This document shows positions 1 through 11,994 of a stretch of DNA of 64,000 nt, in pieces. The stretch lies in assembly GCA_037952775.1 (NCBI GenBank), contig JBANAY010000003.1, forward strand, positions 33,046,001 through 33,110,000. The letters run 5' to 3'. Position 1 is the first letter of the stretch; every line of letters begins with the position of its first letter. This stretch comes from Clonostachys chloroleuca (Eukaryota; Ascomycota; Sordariomycetes; Hypocreales; Bionectriaceae). A program made the position numbers and the translations under genes. A model generated the notes under the pieces. That model searched no databases, was not told the origin of the DNA, and saw only the letters and a list, made by a program, of their open reading frames with translations.

Positions 1-2
1 GG

Positions 3-3000
3 GATGCCAGCGCGATCTCTCCCCTCCACACCGCCATCGAGCAAGGAGACTCAATCTTGATCCTGAAGATGCTCAACGCCGGCGCAGAATCGAACATTGA
101 CTATGAGTCATGGCTCAAGGCAGCCAAGGTATCTCCAACACAATCGAACAGATTGAGCAACCTGGAGCAGAACAAGCAGATGTACAACCGGATGGCCCAG
201 CCTATCATCACTGCTGTGCAGAACGCCAATCCCGAGGTGGCGGTTGAGCTCCTTGAAGCTGGTGCTGATTTCAATGCTCTAACTCCTGCAACCTACAACC
301 TCATGCAGCATCAGTATTACCGCAACAATAACAAGGGCACTGCAGTCTTGGATCTGGTGCGCAGATCCTTGAAGACACTGCAGAAGGAACGCACCAAGAC
401 TGGCATTGAGAAGCCCAAGTTGCAGCCCGGAGTCGACAGTTATCTTGATAGTCTCAAACCCGGGACATATCAGCACCATGTCGTATCCAAGCACATTCAG
501 AATCTAAAGGAGAACCATGACAGGCAAATAGAGAATTACGAAGCTCAGCTAGAGAAACTAAACGCAGCAGAAGGAAGAGATGAGAAGGAACAGTTCCTCG
601 ATGAAATGATTGCTGGATACAAGAAGCTGGAGGAAGCTCTTATTGCAAAGGGAGCAAAGACATTTGAACAGCTACATCCCGACATCAAGACCGGCATAAC
701 GCTCAACTCTTCGGCTGTTTCCAACCAGGAGCCAATCAAGCCCTACACATACACCTTCAATTTCCGAGACACTGACGGTATCACAGAGGTGCGCAAGGAA
801 GGCTATCTCAGGCTGTAAGTATCATCTATGGCATTCAGTTGTACTCATTTAGATTGCTTTGACCCACTAACACATGAAATAGTTTGGAAGCGGCCTGGAG
901 TGGCGACATCGAGACAATCAAGTCTTTGACCTTGCAAGCATGGGGAGAAGACCAGGAACAGCCTCCGTTGAAAATCGCTATTTCCGATGACAACAACAAT
1001 AGTCCATTCGGTCTGGCCTTTTTCAGGGGCCACTATGAGGTCGCTGAAGCCATCCTAGAGATTGTCAAGGCTCAGTGGTCGCCCCCTGAGAAGGACAAGG
1101 TGCGGTACAAGCTGAACACGGAAAACGAGGACGAGGAAAGCTACAGGATTCGTGCGCGGAATCTGATTCCGAAAATGAAGATCCCCAGATCGTGAGCGAG
1201 AAGATCAACCAGAAGTTCACCATCGATGACATCGGCCACGTGTCCATGAAGGTGAACTCCAATGTCAGGCCTCTGACAGTTCTACTTCAGTGGGTCGGCG
1301 TATGCAGGAGCACCCCTCTTCAGCAATGCTTTGAGAAGGATAACATGTCTGGCCTCAAGCTTCTCCTCGATTGGGCCCAGCGTTGGGCGGCTCACAAGTT
1401 CGAGGACTCAGACACCAATACAGAGGAGCCTTCCGGCGCCTTCGTCTTCCCCCAGAGCGAGCTTCAATGGGCTATTGAGCACGGAAAGACAGAAATGCTC
1501 GGCCTCGTCATCAAACGCACGGGCGCAGGAATTCCGCTTGACCACCTCGTGAAGAAGAGTGGTGTAGAACTACAGGAGAAGCCAAGGTTCTACCAGGGTC
1601 TGACTGTCTACGGAAAGAAGAGGTATGTCTTGTTTCTTTCCCCTTTGAACACTTTGTTTCGCCCAGATTATCAAAATTCAAGCAGATACTAACATATCAA
1701 TACAGAAAGGATTGGGCCACGGCTGGTAGAAACAGTGTCGTCAGAACGAGTGGCATGAAAACACCGCCTCTTCTGCATGCAGCCCTCGGCGGCAGTATCG
1801 AAAGTGTCGAGTTCTTCCTCAGCGACGCCCCTCACCGACTGTATGCCGAGTTTGGGAAATCCAAAGCTGCAAAGAGTGACTCCCGTCTCACCCACCTCAA
1901 GGACAGCCCTGGTGGGTTTGACAGGGCCATCTCGAAATGGCTCGGAGCCGACGGTGAGACTCCATCCTCCTTATACATCCGTGATATATGCAGTAAAGCT
2001 AACAGACCCTCCAGAGGACCTCGTCATTCACTGCGCCGTGTTGGCCGAGCCCGGCGAGCCTGCCAACGAGCTTCTTGAATATCTTGTCCAGGCCTGCCCA
2101 GGCGCCGTAGAGAAGAAGTCAACCAACGGCGACACTCCTCTGATGGTCGCCTGCCGTCTCGGCCGCATCGACTTTGCCAGGATCCTGATCCAAGGTAACG
2201 CCGACCAGTCCGTCCGCAACTCCAAGGGCGAGAACATCATCCACATGGCACTGGCGCAGAACACCACTCCGGCCAAACTCCAAGCTCTCCTGGACCTCTT
2301 CGACCCGGATCTGCGAGCGCACCTCTTCCAGCAGCGCAAGAACCTGTCAGAGGCCGGCACGGCCCCTCTGCAAGCATGGGTCTCCAGGATCGTGGGCGCC
2401 GACCTCCCGGCCAACACCCACCGCCGCTACTACTACCACAACAACTACTCCGAGGCGGTCGAGCCGCGGCCGAATGAGGTCCTCGAGACCCTCCAGCTCC
2501 TGCTCAAGTACTCCAACGGCCAGGGGCTGGACATGCTCAACGGTGCCGGCGACACCTGCCTGCACTCCGCCGTGATGAAGCACCACGTCTCCATCTCCAA
2601 GGCCCTCGTCGACTTCCAGCCGAGCCTCCTCTACCGCGAGAACGCCGTCGGCCGCACCCCCGCCGAGGCAGCCTACGATACCCTCACCTCCTCCCAGTTC
2701 TCCAAGCCGGGCGACATCCGCATGCAGAACACCGACTTTAGCGAGAGGATCCGCAGGGAGAAGAAGAGAATCGAGTGGTCGACCCAGTACGGCGACAAGC
2801 TGACTAGCTCCGATTCCCTCAAGACCCAGCTGCGGGACCTCGGCCTCAGCGGCGACTACAAGCCCGAGCTCCTCCCCGAGCTCCTCGCGGCGACGGGCGC
2901 CGTCGAAGACTGCCAGATCAAGCGCCTCGAGAGGGACGTCGCCCAGCTCGTCATCTGGGACATCTGCAGCACGGCTATGGCAAAGAATCCCAGCGGCCGC

Positions 3001-3264
3001 CGCCTCGTCTCCCTCAACGAGGCCAACGACGTGGCCAGGCGGCTAGGCGAGCAGGAGGTCCAGTCGCGGTACTTTAGCGTCAACGCCCGCAACGACGAGG
3101 AGGACGATGAGGCGGAGGAGGGGGCGGACGGCCCGGATCGCAAGACTCAGGAGGATTTCGCGGCTTCGCAGCTGACGTCCAAGCTCACTCGGGCCTGGAT
3201 GTCGTCTGAGGAGATGAAGAAGAGGGAGAAATGTCAGAACTGCAACAGCGTCCATGCCGTTTAA
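3..3264 (+). CDS. Ankyrin-repeat protein, 5' end cut by the window
   Basis: The reading frame is open from the first bases, so the start lies upstream. My exon model is <3..814, 883..1099, 1147..1622, 1706..1953 and 2015..3264 (about 1000 visible codons). Introns at 815, 1623 and 1954 have GTAAGT, GTATGT and GTGAGA donors. The 1100-1146 intron is inferred because it restores the frame. At least eight ankyrin-like helix pairs can be read (for example SPLHTAIEQGD, PPLLHAALGGSIESVEFFL, TPLMVACRLGRIDFARILI, TCLHSAVMKHH). The C-terminal ~250 residues are charged and carry an acidic stretch (EEDDEAEEG). Ankyrin repeats bind protein partners; no catalytic domain, signal peptide or membrane segment is visible, so the specific role is unknown. 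Codon use becomes GC-rich toward the 3' half. Confidence 0.85.
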
Positions 3265-3534
3265 GATATCTACTCCGCATAGGAAACTAGTAGTCGTTGT
3301 ATTTCACAGCAAGGAGGAGTGGGATATTACGTATTATAAGAGTAGGGGTGTCCATTTTTAACGATATCAAGATAATGGATTGGCGAGTTTTTTTTTTTTA
3401 AAGGGAAGCCCTTGATTCCCAATACACATGGAAGAAGAGATTTCACCAAGCCCAGTCAGTCATCATAAGTTCATTCTGCCGTAAATTTTTCAAAGCACAC
3501 TACTCTGCAAGTGGCTGCTTGCCATTAAGTGCCC

Positions 3535-4397
3535 TCATGACAGATAGGAAACAGTCTGAGGAGCACCGTCACCCCAAATGCCGACGACGGCCATGGCAAA
3601 TCCGAGGGCGGCAAAGCCGGTCCTGAGGAAGTAGCGCTTGACTACCCACTCGACCTCTACTTTCACATCCTCACCATTCACGGCGGCAAACTCATCGGAA
3701 TCCTCCTCGCTGTGTGTCTCCTCACTTGGAACATCGCCGAGGACCTCGTAGCTAGCCTCCAAGTTGCGCACAGGGCGGGAGGTGGTCTTCTTCTTCCTCT
3801 TGGCCGGCTCCGTGGGGGCGGGCACACGACGAGCGACCAAGTTTGGCGCGGCAAAGGAGAGGAGAGTAAGAAGGGAAGTGTACAAGAGGTAGGGGTGTCG
3901 GGAATTGCGGGGTGAGAGGACGAAAGAAAGCAAGAGGGGCGCAGATGCGAGCGACGTAAGTGCGATAAGGGGGATCCGAAGGCGAGAGTTGAAGTCGACG
4001 AGAGCGCGCGAAGCGTCCGCGGACGAGGGGAAATGGAGGAATGTTGGGAACGCAAAGGCTGAGACGGTATAAGAGGCGCCCTGTGTAAGAAGAAAAGACT
4101 TGTCAGCGTCGATGTCGTTCAACTTTGATTTGTACCATCACAATTCCGGCTTAACAGAGAGGATGCCTCGGATGCATTATTGGCAAGTGAGGTCGGGTAG
4201 GATGAGGCTGATAGTGGAGGTGGCGAAAGCCCATCGAAGGCGGGGTGAGGCATGGATAGACGTGCCCCCTAGGTATCAGGAAAGCCTCAAGCGCAAAGAG
4301 GCGCGTAGGAAATAGCGGGAGAAGAGCGACTCACCGTCAACAGACCGAGGGACACGGTCCCGACGAATTTGAGGAGCGACACGCCGGAGGACGTCAT
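3535..4397 (-). CDS. ATG33: Autophagy-related protein 33 (mitophagy membrane protein)
   Basis: Two exons, complement(3535..4080, 4335..4397), give about 202 aa. The intron of 254 nt has a GTGAGT donor and ACAG acceptor and joins in phase 0. The N-terminus (SLLKFVGTVSLGLLTG followed by ASYTVSAF) matches the conserved start of Atg33, a mitochondrial outer-membrane protein that promotes mitophagy in yeast. Hydrophobic segments lie near residues 6-35, 60-80 and 85-100 and near the C-terminus (GFAALGFAMAVVGIWG), separated by a Lys-rich then acidic loop (KRKKKTT, SEEDSDE). Length fits the family. Identification rests on the N-terminal motif and topology. It is convergent with the ankyrin gene, with about 270 bp between stop codons. 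Confidence 0.75.
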
Positions 4398-5523
4398 GGT
4401 GATTGCGGCGGGATCGATGCCCAATAGCGGGTATTCTCGTCGCAGTCCAACCGAGTTAGAGGAGGGCAGGGAGTGAAGATAAGGTCGGAGTTGATGATGA
4501 GGGATTGAAATCTGGCTCGTGGAGATGCGGGCACAGGCAGAAATGAGGATGAGGGAAGGGCAAGGCACGGCAAGGCCAGGCACGACTGGAGAGGAGAGAG
4601 AGGGCGCCCGAACGACCGCCGGGTCGAGACAAACGGGTGGTGTAACTGCGCTTCACTCACAAACGTCACCTCTCACACGACAAAGCGGCGCTAGCTCCTG
4701 ATTGGCTATGGCGAGCTTATGGGGTAAGTTGGGTGACTGGTCCCCACTTGCCGCCCAAGTACATGTACCCAGTAACTTTTTAAGCTACGAAGCTTTGATT
4801 TTTTTTCTTCCTTTCCCAACCTCACATTGAGCCGTTGCTCCCAAACAATGGCATTGGACAACCAACGGTAGGTTGCTGAGCAGAAAAATCGGCTGTTCAT
4901 ATTCAGCTCAATTCGTATGGTAAGTTGCTTCTCTCAATTATACCCATCTGGCTGCCCAAGTCCCTCTCGAAATGATGAGTTACATCACAACCCTCCATAT
5001 CATACAGGAAGAGCCGTCTGAGACGTCCCTCGGGCTGTGCGTTGGTCCTTCAAGCTAGCGTCAGCTCCTCGGCTGTGCCAGCAGGTACTCCTGCGCGGTA
5101 CGCATCCCTTGTCTGCATCGTCATATGCGCGGCTTGCGGAGGCTCGTGTAGGAGCCTGTTGGTGTGGTGAGGGTTCGTAGTGCTTTTATATCGGGTTTCT
5201 GAAATACGAGAAAACCTTCTCCTTTGCTGTTGTTTTCTACCTTCGTCCTTGACCAAAAGACTAACTTGGGACAACCAGACATCAATTACCTTCCAGGGAT
5301 GTCCCGTAGATCACGACTCGGCGAGGGAAACACGACCGTGTAAGCACAACGCAAAGATGACCGAAATAATAAGAAGAATTACAAGACTTGCTATTTCCAA
5401 ACTGAAAGCGCTCCACACATAGGGTCGTAAAATTTAATACATACATTCTTGTGCCCGAATTTCGCAAACCATTGCATTCCGTTGATAGATAAATTATATT
5501 TCTATATGTATATCATGTCCCAC
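4398..5523. other. Intergenic, Atg33 promoter and Mph1 3' flank
   Basis: The region between the Atg33 start and the Mph1 stop holds no recognised gene. It contains a weak candidate two-exon small ORF (listed separately) and AT-rich sequence near 5440-5520 that suits the Mph1 3' end. Confidence 0.5.
4848..5170 (+). CDS. Possible small spliced ORF, function unknown
   Basis: An ATG at 4848 begins MALDNQ and runs into a GTAGGT donor at 4868. Splicing to a TACAG acceptor at 5006-5007 keeps the frame open to a TGA at 5168-5170 (exons 4848..4867 and 5008..5170, about 60 aa). The C-terminal half is hydrophobic and Cys-rich (LVCIVICAACGGSC). The 140-nt intron lacks a clear CTRAC branch site and I recognise no family. 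It could equally be chance splice-like sequence in the Atg33 promoter. Confidence 0.2.
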
Positions 5524-8500
5524 TTACTCATCACTGTCACTGTCTAAAATTTGACGTCTGCCTCTACCTGTTCGTTGCAATCCTGGCACGGACTCGCCCG
5601 ACTCCTTGTTCCTTCCAGTCAGCGCATCAAGAGCAGGGAGGTCGTCACTCTCCTGTGTTGCTGATAAATTGAACGCGGCAGAACGGTGAGTAGAGGCGAG
5701 GCTGGGACGATGATTGCTCACCGGGGAAGAGGACATAGAACCATCGGGCTGTGTGCTAGGTATGATGTTATCAGACACAATGAAATCCTGGAGGTCCTCA
5801 CCCATGTCCGAGCCATCCGTTTCCAGGAGATCGCTATCTCTCTCACAATCATCCCCCATTTCAAGATCACTGGCGCCTTTTCCAGTGGCCTTGGCTCTTT
5901 TCTTCCTTTTCGCTTTAGGCTTTTTCCGAATTCGGGCTGTTAGGCCTATATTCTCCTCGTCTTCTTCATCCAAGGCATCACCACCAGCCTCTTCCACTTC
6001 TAAAGCAGGCTCGCGAAGAGGCGTGTCCTGAACTTTTCTTCGCTTCCGCTGGCCACCGACGGGAGTCTTGCGTTCAACTTGCCTCTTTCGAGGTTTTGGT
6101 TTTGGCAGTTTGGAAATCGCGTCACTGCCATCTGCGTCGCTCTCGTAGTCGGAGGCTACGAATGCCTTCACGGGAATCTCTATATAGTTACTCAGATCTT
6201 CTGACCTGCATTCCCTGACCATTTCATCAGGTCGCGCCATCTTTTGTAAAAGCTTCACACAACTCTTTGTGCGATCCCCGTGTTTGACTCTGCCCACAGG
6301 CCGGAGCCTCTTTTGAAGCTTGGGAAATGCCACCAGGCTAGGCATATTTGTTTCCTCAACCGCACTATTGTTGAAAGGAAGGTCACGATATAGCCGGTCG
6401 AGATCCTTAATCTCCCGGCTACTAAGAACTACCGAAGACAAATCCGGAATGGCAGCCAGGTCACTCAGCTCGGGATTCTTTTTCGGCGCTTCCACATTGC
6501 TGGTAGTTTTGGACGAGGATTTGCCCATCCAGGCTGACAACGTCTTGAACCCGGTTTCCACTACTCCCTCTGGCATGTGAAACTTCTTTGGAGGCTTCTT
6601 CTTTCCCGGTACACGCCGCCTTTTCGGCTCTGGAAGAGATGTATCCTGTGTATTTTCTATGGGGATGTCGATACGGCGTTTATCGACCTCTGGTCGAGCA
6701 TCCCTTGGTAGGATTCGCTTGGAAAGGTCGAACCGAAAATTGAACCGACTTCCCTCGCAGATCAGTTTCTGCATCTTTTCGTAGTTGTCTTTGGATTTTG
6801 CAAACTGCTCCTCTTCCTTTCCTCGCATCAGCAGAAGAACGATATTACCGGCCCTCTTTCTGCCTGTACGACCCATGCGCTGGAGCATTCGGATAGGCGA
6901 GGCCGACGAGTCGTAACAAACAATCAAGTCGACCTGCCCGATATCCAATCCTTCCTCACCGATCGAAGTAGCCACAAGCACATTGAAATCACCCCTTCGA
7001 AATTTCTCGATCGTTTCGATTTGCTGTGCTTGCTTCATTCCTTCCGCACGCTTCCCGTCAGCCTGTCCAACAAAGATGCTGGCTTTGACAAGCGGCCGGT
7101 GTTTGTTAAGCATCCGAACTATGTCCTCTGCCGAGTCTCGATATTCACTGAACACAATGATGCGGGTTGATTCGCCAGTATCAACAAGATGGTTGAGGAC
7201 GCAAGTAGCCAGAGCTGTAAGCTTGGGATGGCCCACAAACCCATCAGTACGAAGCCATTTAGAAATAATGTCCATCATTTCTTGAAAACTGGGGTCATTG
7301 ATGAGTTGCCGGCGGTACTTGGAGCCCTTCTGCCCTTGCGCTTCCTGTTCTTTACGCATATCGCTCAAATTGTCGTAGAAGGGTTTGATCCCATGAAAAT
7401 TGAGCAGTTTAATAGAGTGGGCAATGCTCGTCAGTACGCTGAAGATGGCTCTCATCATGCCTTGCAAACCCTGGTTCGCGCCCCTCCCTCTTGTGGCGAA
7501 CCATTCTTTTTGGGTTTGCAGGAGACCAAAAGCTGTGAGCGCCATCGGGTTACGCCCATAGTAGACGTTTTGTGCGCTGAGCTTGTCCACCAACGGTTGA
7601 AGAGCCTTGGTGAAGAGGTCACTAACATGAACCATCTCCTCCGATGGGTCTAAAACCTGCTGATCGATATTTCTCTGGTGAACATATTGCTGAATATCAA
7701 TGGACTCCTCAGTTCGTATTTCGCAGTGTGAAATGCCCAAATTATCAATGATCTCCTGCACTGTCTCGATCTTAGACCCAGGTGTAGCGGTCAAGGCGAG
7801 CACCCTCAAACTGTTGGAAAATTGGCGAATGAACTTCGTAACTTTAGCATAGGCATACTCGCCAACGGCTCGGTGTGCTTCATCCACCACAAGAAGCACG
7901 ATTTTCTTGGGGTCGGCGTATCCATGTGAGAGATCATTCATGAGTGTCTGCGGTGTCATGAAGAAAACACGCCTCTGTTCCCACTCCTCCGCTCGCACTG
8001 CCGGGTTTATATCACCCGTCAATAATGTCGTTTCCGAGCGTGGAATCCCAGCAATATTGTAGCATGCATCAATTTGCTGCGCGACAAGGGGTTTCGTCGG
8101 AGCAACAAATACAATCTTGGCAGATTTTGTCCACCGGTGAAAGTTCAACATAACGGTAGCAGCGATGAACGTTTTTCCTAGTCCAGTAGGTAAAGCAACC
8201 AGTGTATTGTTAAACAGGCTGTTCTTCACAATACTGAACTGATAATCACGGATAGCACCAAGATTGGTAGGGTAAATCCAAGTCTGCAGTGCCTCCTTCT
8301 CAAGTTCGTGATGAGTCGGCTCTTCTCGTGGAAGATCTACACGATAAACTCTTGCATTCGTAGTCTGAGTTTGAGAGAACCAGGGCTCATTACCAGTGGA
8401 CGCTTGCCCACCAAATAGCGTGGTCTGCCGGAGGATCGAGGAGTTTGAACGATTTAAACCAATTCTCGGTGGAGGCTGTGAAACCCTAGAGTTATTGGTC

Positions 8501-8700
8501 ATCGAGCTATTATTCTGAAATGGCTCTGGAGATGAAAATGCGTCAGAAGGTAAATCATCTAGCTCTGCAACAGCAGCAGCGATGGCAGCACTTGAGGTCG
8601 GCCCTGCAGAACTCTGGTGATTCGCTGAAGAGGAAGTTTTATCCAGAGCCTCCATGAGGTCCTCATCAGCAAGGCCATCATCAAACTCGTCGCTCTCCAT
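5524..8700 (-). CDS. MPH1: ATP-dependent DNA helicase Mph1 (FANCM family)
   Basis: A single intronless ORF of 1058 aa starting at the ATG at 8700 ([14 protein letters not shown]); the frame extends upstream only through a non-ATG codon. It is a superfamily 2 helicase: Walker A PTGLGKT at about 171-177, DEAH at about 273-276, motif III ALTATPG, a FANCM/Hef-type helical insert after it, and a C-terminal helicase lobe with [13 protein letters not shown] and QRMGRTGR. The last ~350 residues are charged and low-complexity with basic clusters, and the protein ends acidic. Mph1 is a 3'-5' helicase that unwinds D-loops and regresses stalled forks, limiting crossovers in homologous recombination. The length and the GEEGLDIG and QRMGRTGR signatures are typical of the fungal family. 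Divergent from MEX67. Confidence 0.95.
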   Translation of the reverse strand: MESDEFDDGLADEDLMEALDKTSSSANHQSSAGPTSSAAIAAAVAELDDLPSDAFSSPEPFQNNSSMTNNSRVSQPPPRIGLNRSNSSILRQTTLFGGQASTGNEPWFSQTQTTNARVYRVDLPREEPTHHELEKEALQTWIYPTNLGAIRDYQFSIVKNSLFNNTLVALPTGLGKTFIAATVMLNFHRWTKSAKIVFVAPTKPLVAQQIDACYNIAGIPRSETTLLTGDINPAVRAEEWEQRRVFFMTPQTLMNDLSHGYADPKKIVLLVVDEAHRAVGEYAYAKVTKFIRQFSNSLRVLALTATPGSKIETVQEIIDNLGISHCEIRTEESIDIQQYVHQRNIDQQVLDPSEEMVHVSDLFTKALQPLVDKLSAQNVYYGRNPMALTAFGLLQTQKEWFATRGRGANQGLQGMMRAIFSVLTSIAHSIKLLNFHGIKPFYDNLSDMRKEQEAQGQKGSKYRRQLINDPSFQEMMDIISKWLRTDGFVGHPKLTALATCVLNHLVDTGESTRIIVFSEYRDSAEDIVRMLNKHRPLVKASIFVGQADGKRAEGMKQAQQIETIEKFRRGDFNVLVATSIGEEGLDIGQVDLIVCYDSSASPIRMLQRMGRTGRKRAGNIVLLLMRGKEEEQFAKSKDNYEKMQKLICEGSRFNFRFDLSKRILPRDARPEVDKRRIDIPIENTQDTSLPEPKRRRVPGKKKPPKKFHMPEGVVETGFKTLSAWMGKSSSKTTSNVEAPKKNPELSDLAAIPDLSSVVLSSREIKDLDRLYRDLPFNNSAVEETNMPSLVAFPKLQKRLRPVGRVKHGDRTKSCVKLLQKMARPDEMVRECRSEDLSNYIEIPVKAFVASDYESDADGSDAISKLPKPKPRKRQVERKTPVGGQRKRRKVQDTPLREPALEVEEAGGDALDEEDEENIGLTARIRKKPKAKRKKRAKATGKGASDLEMGDDCERDSDLLETDGSDMGEDLQDFIVSDNIIPSTQPDGSMSSSPVSNHRPSLASTHRSAAFNLSATQESDDLPALDALTGRNKESGESVPGLQRTGRGRRQILDSDSDE

Positions 8701-9743
8701 GATGTGTGGTGAAATGCCACAAGTTATCAACGTCCTGTAGGCTTGTACGCTCCTTCACATTGTCGGCATTCCAATAACAATTTTTTGTTGGGATTTTTTA
8801 AGAGAGAAAAAATAAACCGATAAAGGGAAAGTTCGGTGTTTATTTAAGAATTGTTTTCCGATTTGCAGTCTCCATACGTTTCAATTGCTGCATCTACGAA
8901 GACACCTTCTGGGACCACTCCCATCAACGCGTGTTGATGCGCTAAAAGTGGACTGAGACGCGCGAAACGAATGCCAGGTCACGTGTACATCTTAGGCAGA
9001 CTGCTCCAGCCTAAAGAGTTAGGCAGCCAGTCTTCCACACGGGGCAACACAGCCTTCAATTTGTGAGATTTCTACAGTACTTGTCAGTAATGTGAATCGG
9101 ACTCACTGTATTCCAAATATCGGCTTTCTATATTCTCGTCGCCTTTCTCTTCTATGTGATATTTTCTGGGCTTTTCCCATTCATTCCTTACTTGCAGGCA
9201 TTGTTCCTATTCAAGCATTGACCTATGAAAGGAACCAAGTATCGACAATAACGTAATCCAGCCACACTAGTCTAGTTTGAGTGTGACTCACATCCTAATC
9301 CGGTTAGACCACTTGCTGCTGCTCCCAGTCAATCAACCTGAACGTCACTGAACTTTGCGGCCCGCCCACTTCGACACGCTTTTTGCATTTGCTTTCTTCA
9401 TACCTCCGTCAAAGCACCTTCATCCATCTTGCAAAGTGCTTCTTTCCCTTTTCTTTGTTGTACTTCTTTGTCAGGAAGGATATCTTTCCGGCCTTCAAGC
9501 CACTTTTCTTCTCCTCGCATTCAAAGCTTGATCCCTTTCCAAACGAATCTCGACCCAAAGTGCAGTCACGACATCTCCCCTCATCGTACCGATACTCCTT
9601 CTTGGATCGATACTGTCGCCCAGGTCGCTTGCGACACGGGATATAGGATTCCTTCCTTTTTTCGGGTGCAGCGAACCTATCGCGCAAACTGTCGATTCAA
9701 GCCCTTCAGCGCATCAGCACGATTCGCGACCTCAATCACCAAG
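8701..9743. other. Divergent promoter region of MPH1 and MEX67
   Basis: About 1 kb between two divergent ATGs. It contains G1/S-type motifs near 8927-8967 (listed separately) and a CACGTG E-box at 8980-8985. The MEX67-proximal half (9370-9660) is CT-rich with several short open frames and looks like a transcribed leader. I see no gene here. Confidence 0.6.
8927..8967. promoter_or_regulatory. MCB/SCB-like motif cluster upstream of MPH1
   Basis: ACGCGT (8927-8932) is an exact MluI cell-cycle-box core and sits between 7-bp arms of an inverted repeat (CATCAAC at 8922-8928, GTTGATG at 8933-8939). About 30 bp further is ACGCGCGAAA (8958-8967), which overlaps an MCB core with CGCGAAA, an SCB (Swi4/6 box) match. 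Both lie about 230-270 bp upstream of the MPH1 ATG. MBF/SBF sites drive G1/S transcription of DNA replication and repair genes in fungi; their use here is inference. Confidence 0.45.
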
Positions 9744-11994
9744 ATGGCCCCACGCGGATCCAGGTCCCAGGCCTCGGCTGGACGAGAAACCCGGAGCTCT
9801 GCACTGAATTCAAAGTCGACATCGAGAGGGGGATCCAAAAACGCCGAGCAGGCTCCGCGCGCATCGATACCGATGGAGACCTCGACATGGGAACTGCGGC
9901 CTCCCGCCGCCCAAGGGTAGGGGCATCTGCAGATTCCAAAATGTCATCGACCCGGTCTGGTGCAAGAGGAACAAACTCTCGAGGGGTCTCGAGAGCCGCG
10001 CAGACCATGATCAAACACCTAAACAACGGAGAAAATTCACAATTGGCATCTCGCATCACCAGCTCCGCCAACATCCGTTCCGCCAAGTCAAAGCCCATCA
10101 GCAGTGGCCCACTGGTATATTTGCGTGTTCATGGACTGAAGGAGAGTAAAGCATCAAAAAATCCAGACGGTGGAAGAGCCGATCTGCTCGCATTTCTAGA
10201 AAGGAAAGCATCTGCATTCACATCAGGACGACAAAAACGGCACGTCTTGATTAAGAAAGTAAGTTGATCGAACATGTGGGTTATCGGCGCGAGTTTTTCT
10301 ACATGGGCGATATATCTAGCGCGAAGCAAATCACTCAAAGTCATTGAGCTACACGACAGATGCCTAATGCTTGGCCAGATAGCGCTGTTTCAAACGCAAA
10401 TGTAAAGCAAAAGCCTTGTTTCCTGCTAACATGCAACAGTCACACCTCGTAGGCGACTATTTCTTCATAGGAACCAGCAAGGAGGATTCCGAGGAGCTCC
10501 TCAAGGTCAACACCTTCGTCTTTGCCGGCAGTCCACTCGAGATTATCGAGTCTGACGATGGGCTCGGCCACAACGGCGGGAAAGCAACCGAGTCCAAGGA
10601 CACACAGGAGCTTCGAGCCAAATTACAGTCCATCCTGAGCCAGCGTTACCTCGGCGGAACCAAGTTGCTAAAGCTTGACATGCTTGCAACTGACACCGAG
10701 CTAGTCACCCTGGGTATGTTTGAAAACCGGGAGAGGGCGTTGAAGACTTTCAAGGGTCTTATGGCGATCTGCGATGGTCTTTTCAAAACAGCAAAGGAAA
10801 AACAAGACGCCATTGAGAGCATCAGTCTCGCGAACAACAACATTGATGATGTCACGCAAGTTGAAAGCGTGGCAACTACATTTCCTCAGCTCAAGAACCT
10901 GGATATGAGCGGGAATCAAATCAGCAACATGCAAGGCCTCGGCCGATGGAAGGGAAAATTCCGGGAACTCGAAACCATCTACATGGCGGGCAACCCAATC
11001 GAGTCAATGGATCCCAACTATCAAGCAAGCCTGCTCGAGTGGTTCCCCCAGTTACAAAGTATCAACGGTACCCAGCTGAGGACCCCGGGACAAATCGCCG
11101 AACAGAAGGCCGCTATGTTCCCTACACCAATCCGGCAAAATGGTCCAGACTTCAGAGATGTCAATGGGATCGGTGAGAACTTCTTGCTCGAGTTCTTCAC
11201 TGCCTACGATAACGACCGACATGGCCTCGCCTCCAGACTCTACGATGAGAGCAGCCAATTCTCTCTATCGATCGACACTACCGGTGTTAGGGATTCGAAA
11301 GCACCACCCCCGATGCCTTGGGCATCTTATATCAAAACTTCACGAAATCTAACAAAGGTTGGCTCACCCAACGCCCGATTCCAACGACTATTCAAGGGCA
11401 CCAACTTGATATCCGAGCTGTGGAAGTCTCTCCCATTCACAAAACACCCATCAATCAAGGAAAATATGAGCAAGTACATCATGGACTGCCATCCACTCCC
11501 TGGGCTAGTCGACCCCAGTGGACAAAGCTCCGTGGGCGTCGACGGCTTGATCGTGTGCGTCCATGGCGAATTCGAAGAATGCGACCAGCAGACACAAAAA
11601 ACCGGCCTCCGAAGCTTTTCTCGATCCTTCGTTCTTGGTCCTGGTCGACCAGGGACAGTGCCCATTCGGGTTGTGAGCGATATGCTCTCTCTCCGAGCCT
11701 ACAGCCCGCTTCCAGACGTCTTTGCAGCGGCAAATGCCCAACCAGCTGAGCCACCGAATCAGCAGCAAGCCATGGTTTCGGAACTTTCCAAGCGCACAGG
11801 AATGACTGCGCAGTACTCGGAAATGTGCCTCACACAAGTCAACTGGGACTTCGAAAAGGCCCTGGCGATATTCAACGAAAAAAAGGTAATTGCCCAATGC
11901 TTCCTACCCAAACCTGGGCGTGTCTATTGCTTGTTTACTAACATTTATGTAGTCGCAGTTACCTGCGGAGGCGTTCAACGCAGTCCCACAATAG
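9744..11994 (+). CDS. MEX67: mRNA export factor Mex67 (NXF/TAP family), one base missing
   Basis: Exons are 9744..10258, 10440..11885 and 11953..11994, with a GTAAGT donor, a GCTAAC branch site and consensus acceptors. With one extra base at 9828-9832 the product is about 667 aa. Order: RGG-rich N-terminus with the Mex67-like KRR...DTDGDLDM stretch; RNA-binding region around HVLIKKSHLVGDYFFIG; leucine-rich repeats at about 295-360 (LKNLDMSGNQI); NTF2-like domain at about 415-585 (LLEFFTAYDNDRHGLASRLY); TAP-C/UBA domain at about 614-667 (GMTAQYSEMCLTQVNWDFEKA). Mex67 with Mtr2 carries mRNPs through the nuclear pore; the TAP-C domain contacts FG repeats. The start ATG in frame 0 gives an RGG-type N-terminus; the downstream part runs in another frame. 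If the sequence is taken literally, translation would have to start at the in-frame ATG at 9887, losing the RGG region. Confidence 0.9.

Noticed and set aside
2028..3255. Several minus-strand ORFs of 64-129 codons
   Set aside because: Shadows of the GC-rich last exon of the ankyrin gene.
8700..8730. A longer Mph1 starting at 8730
   Set aside because: The codon there is TTG; the first ATG is at 8700 and gives a family-like acidic N-terminus.
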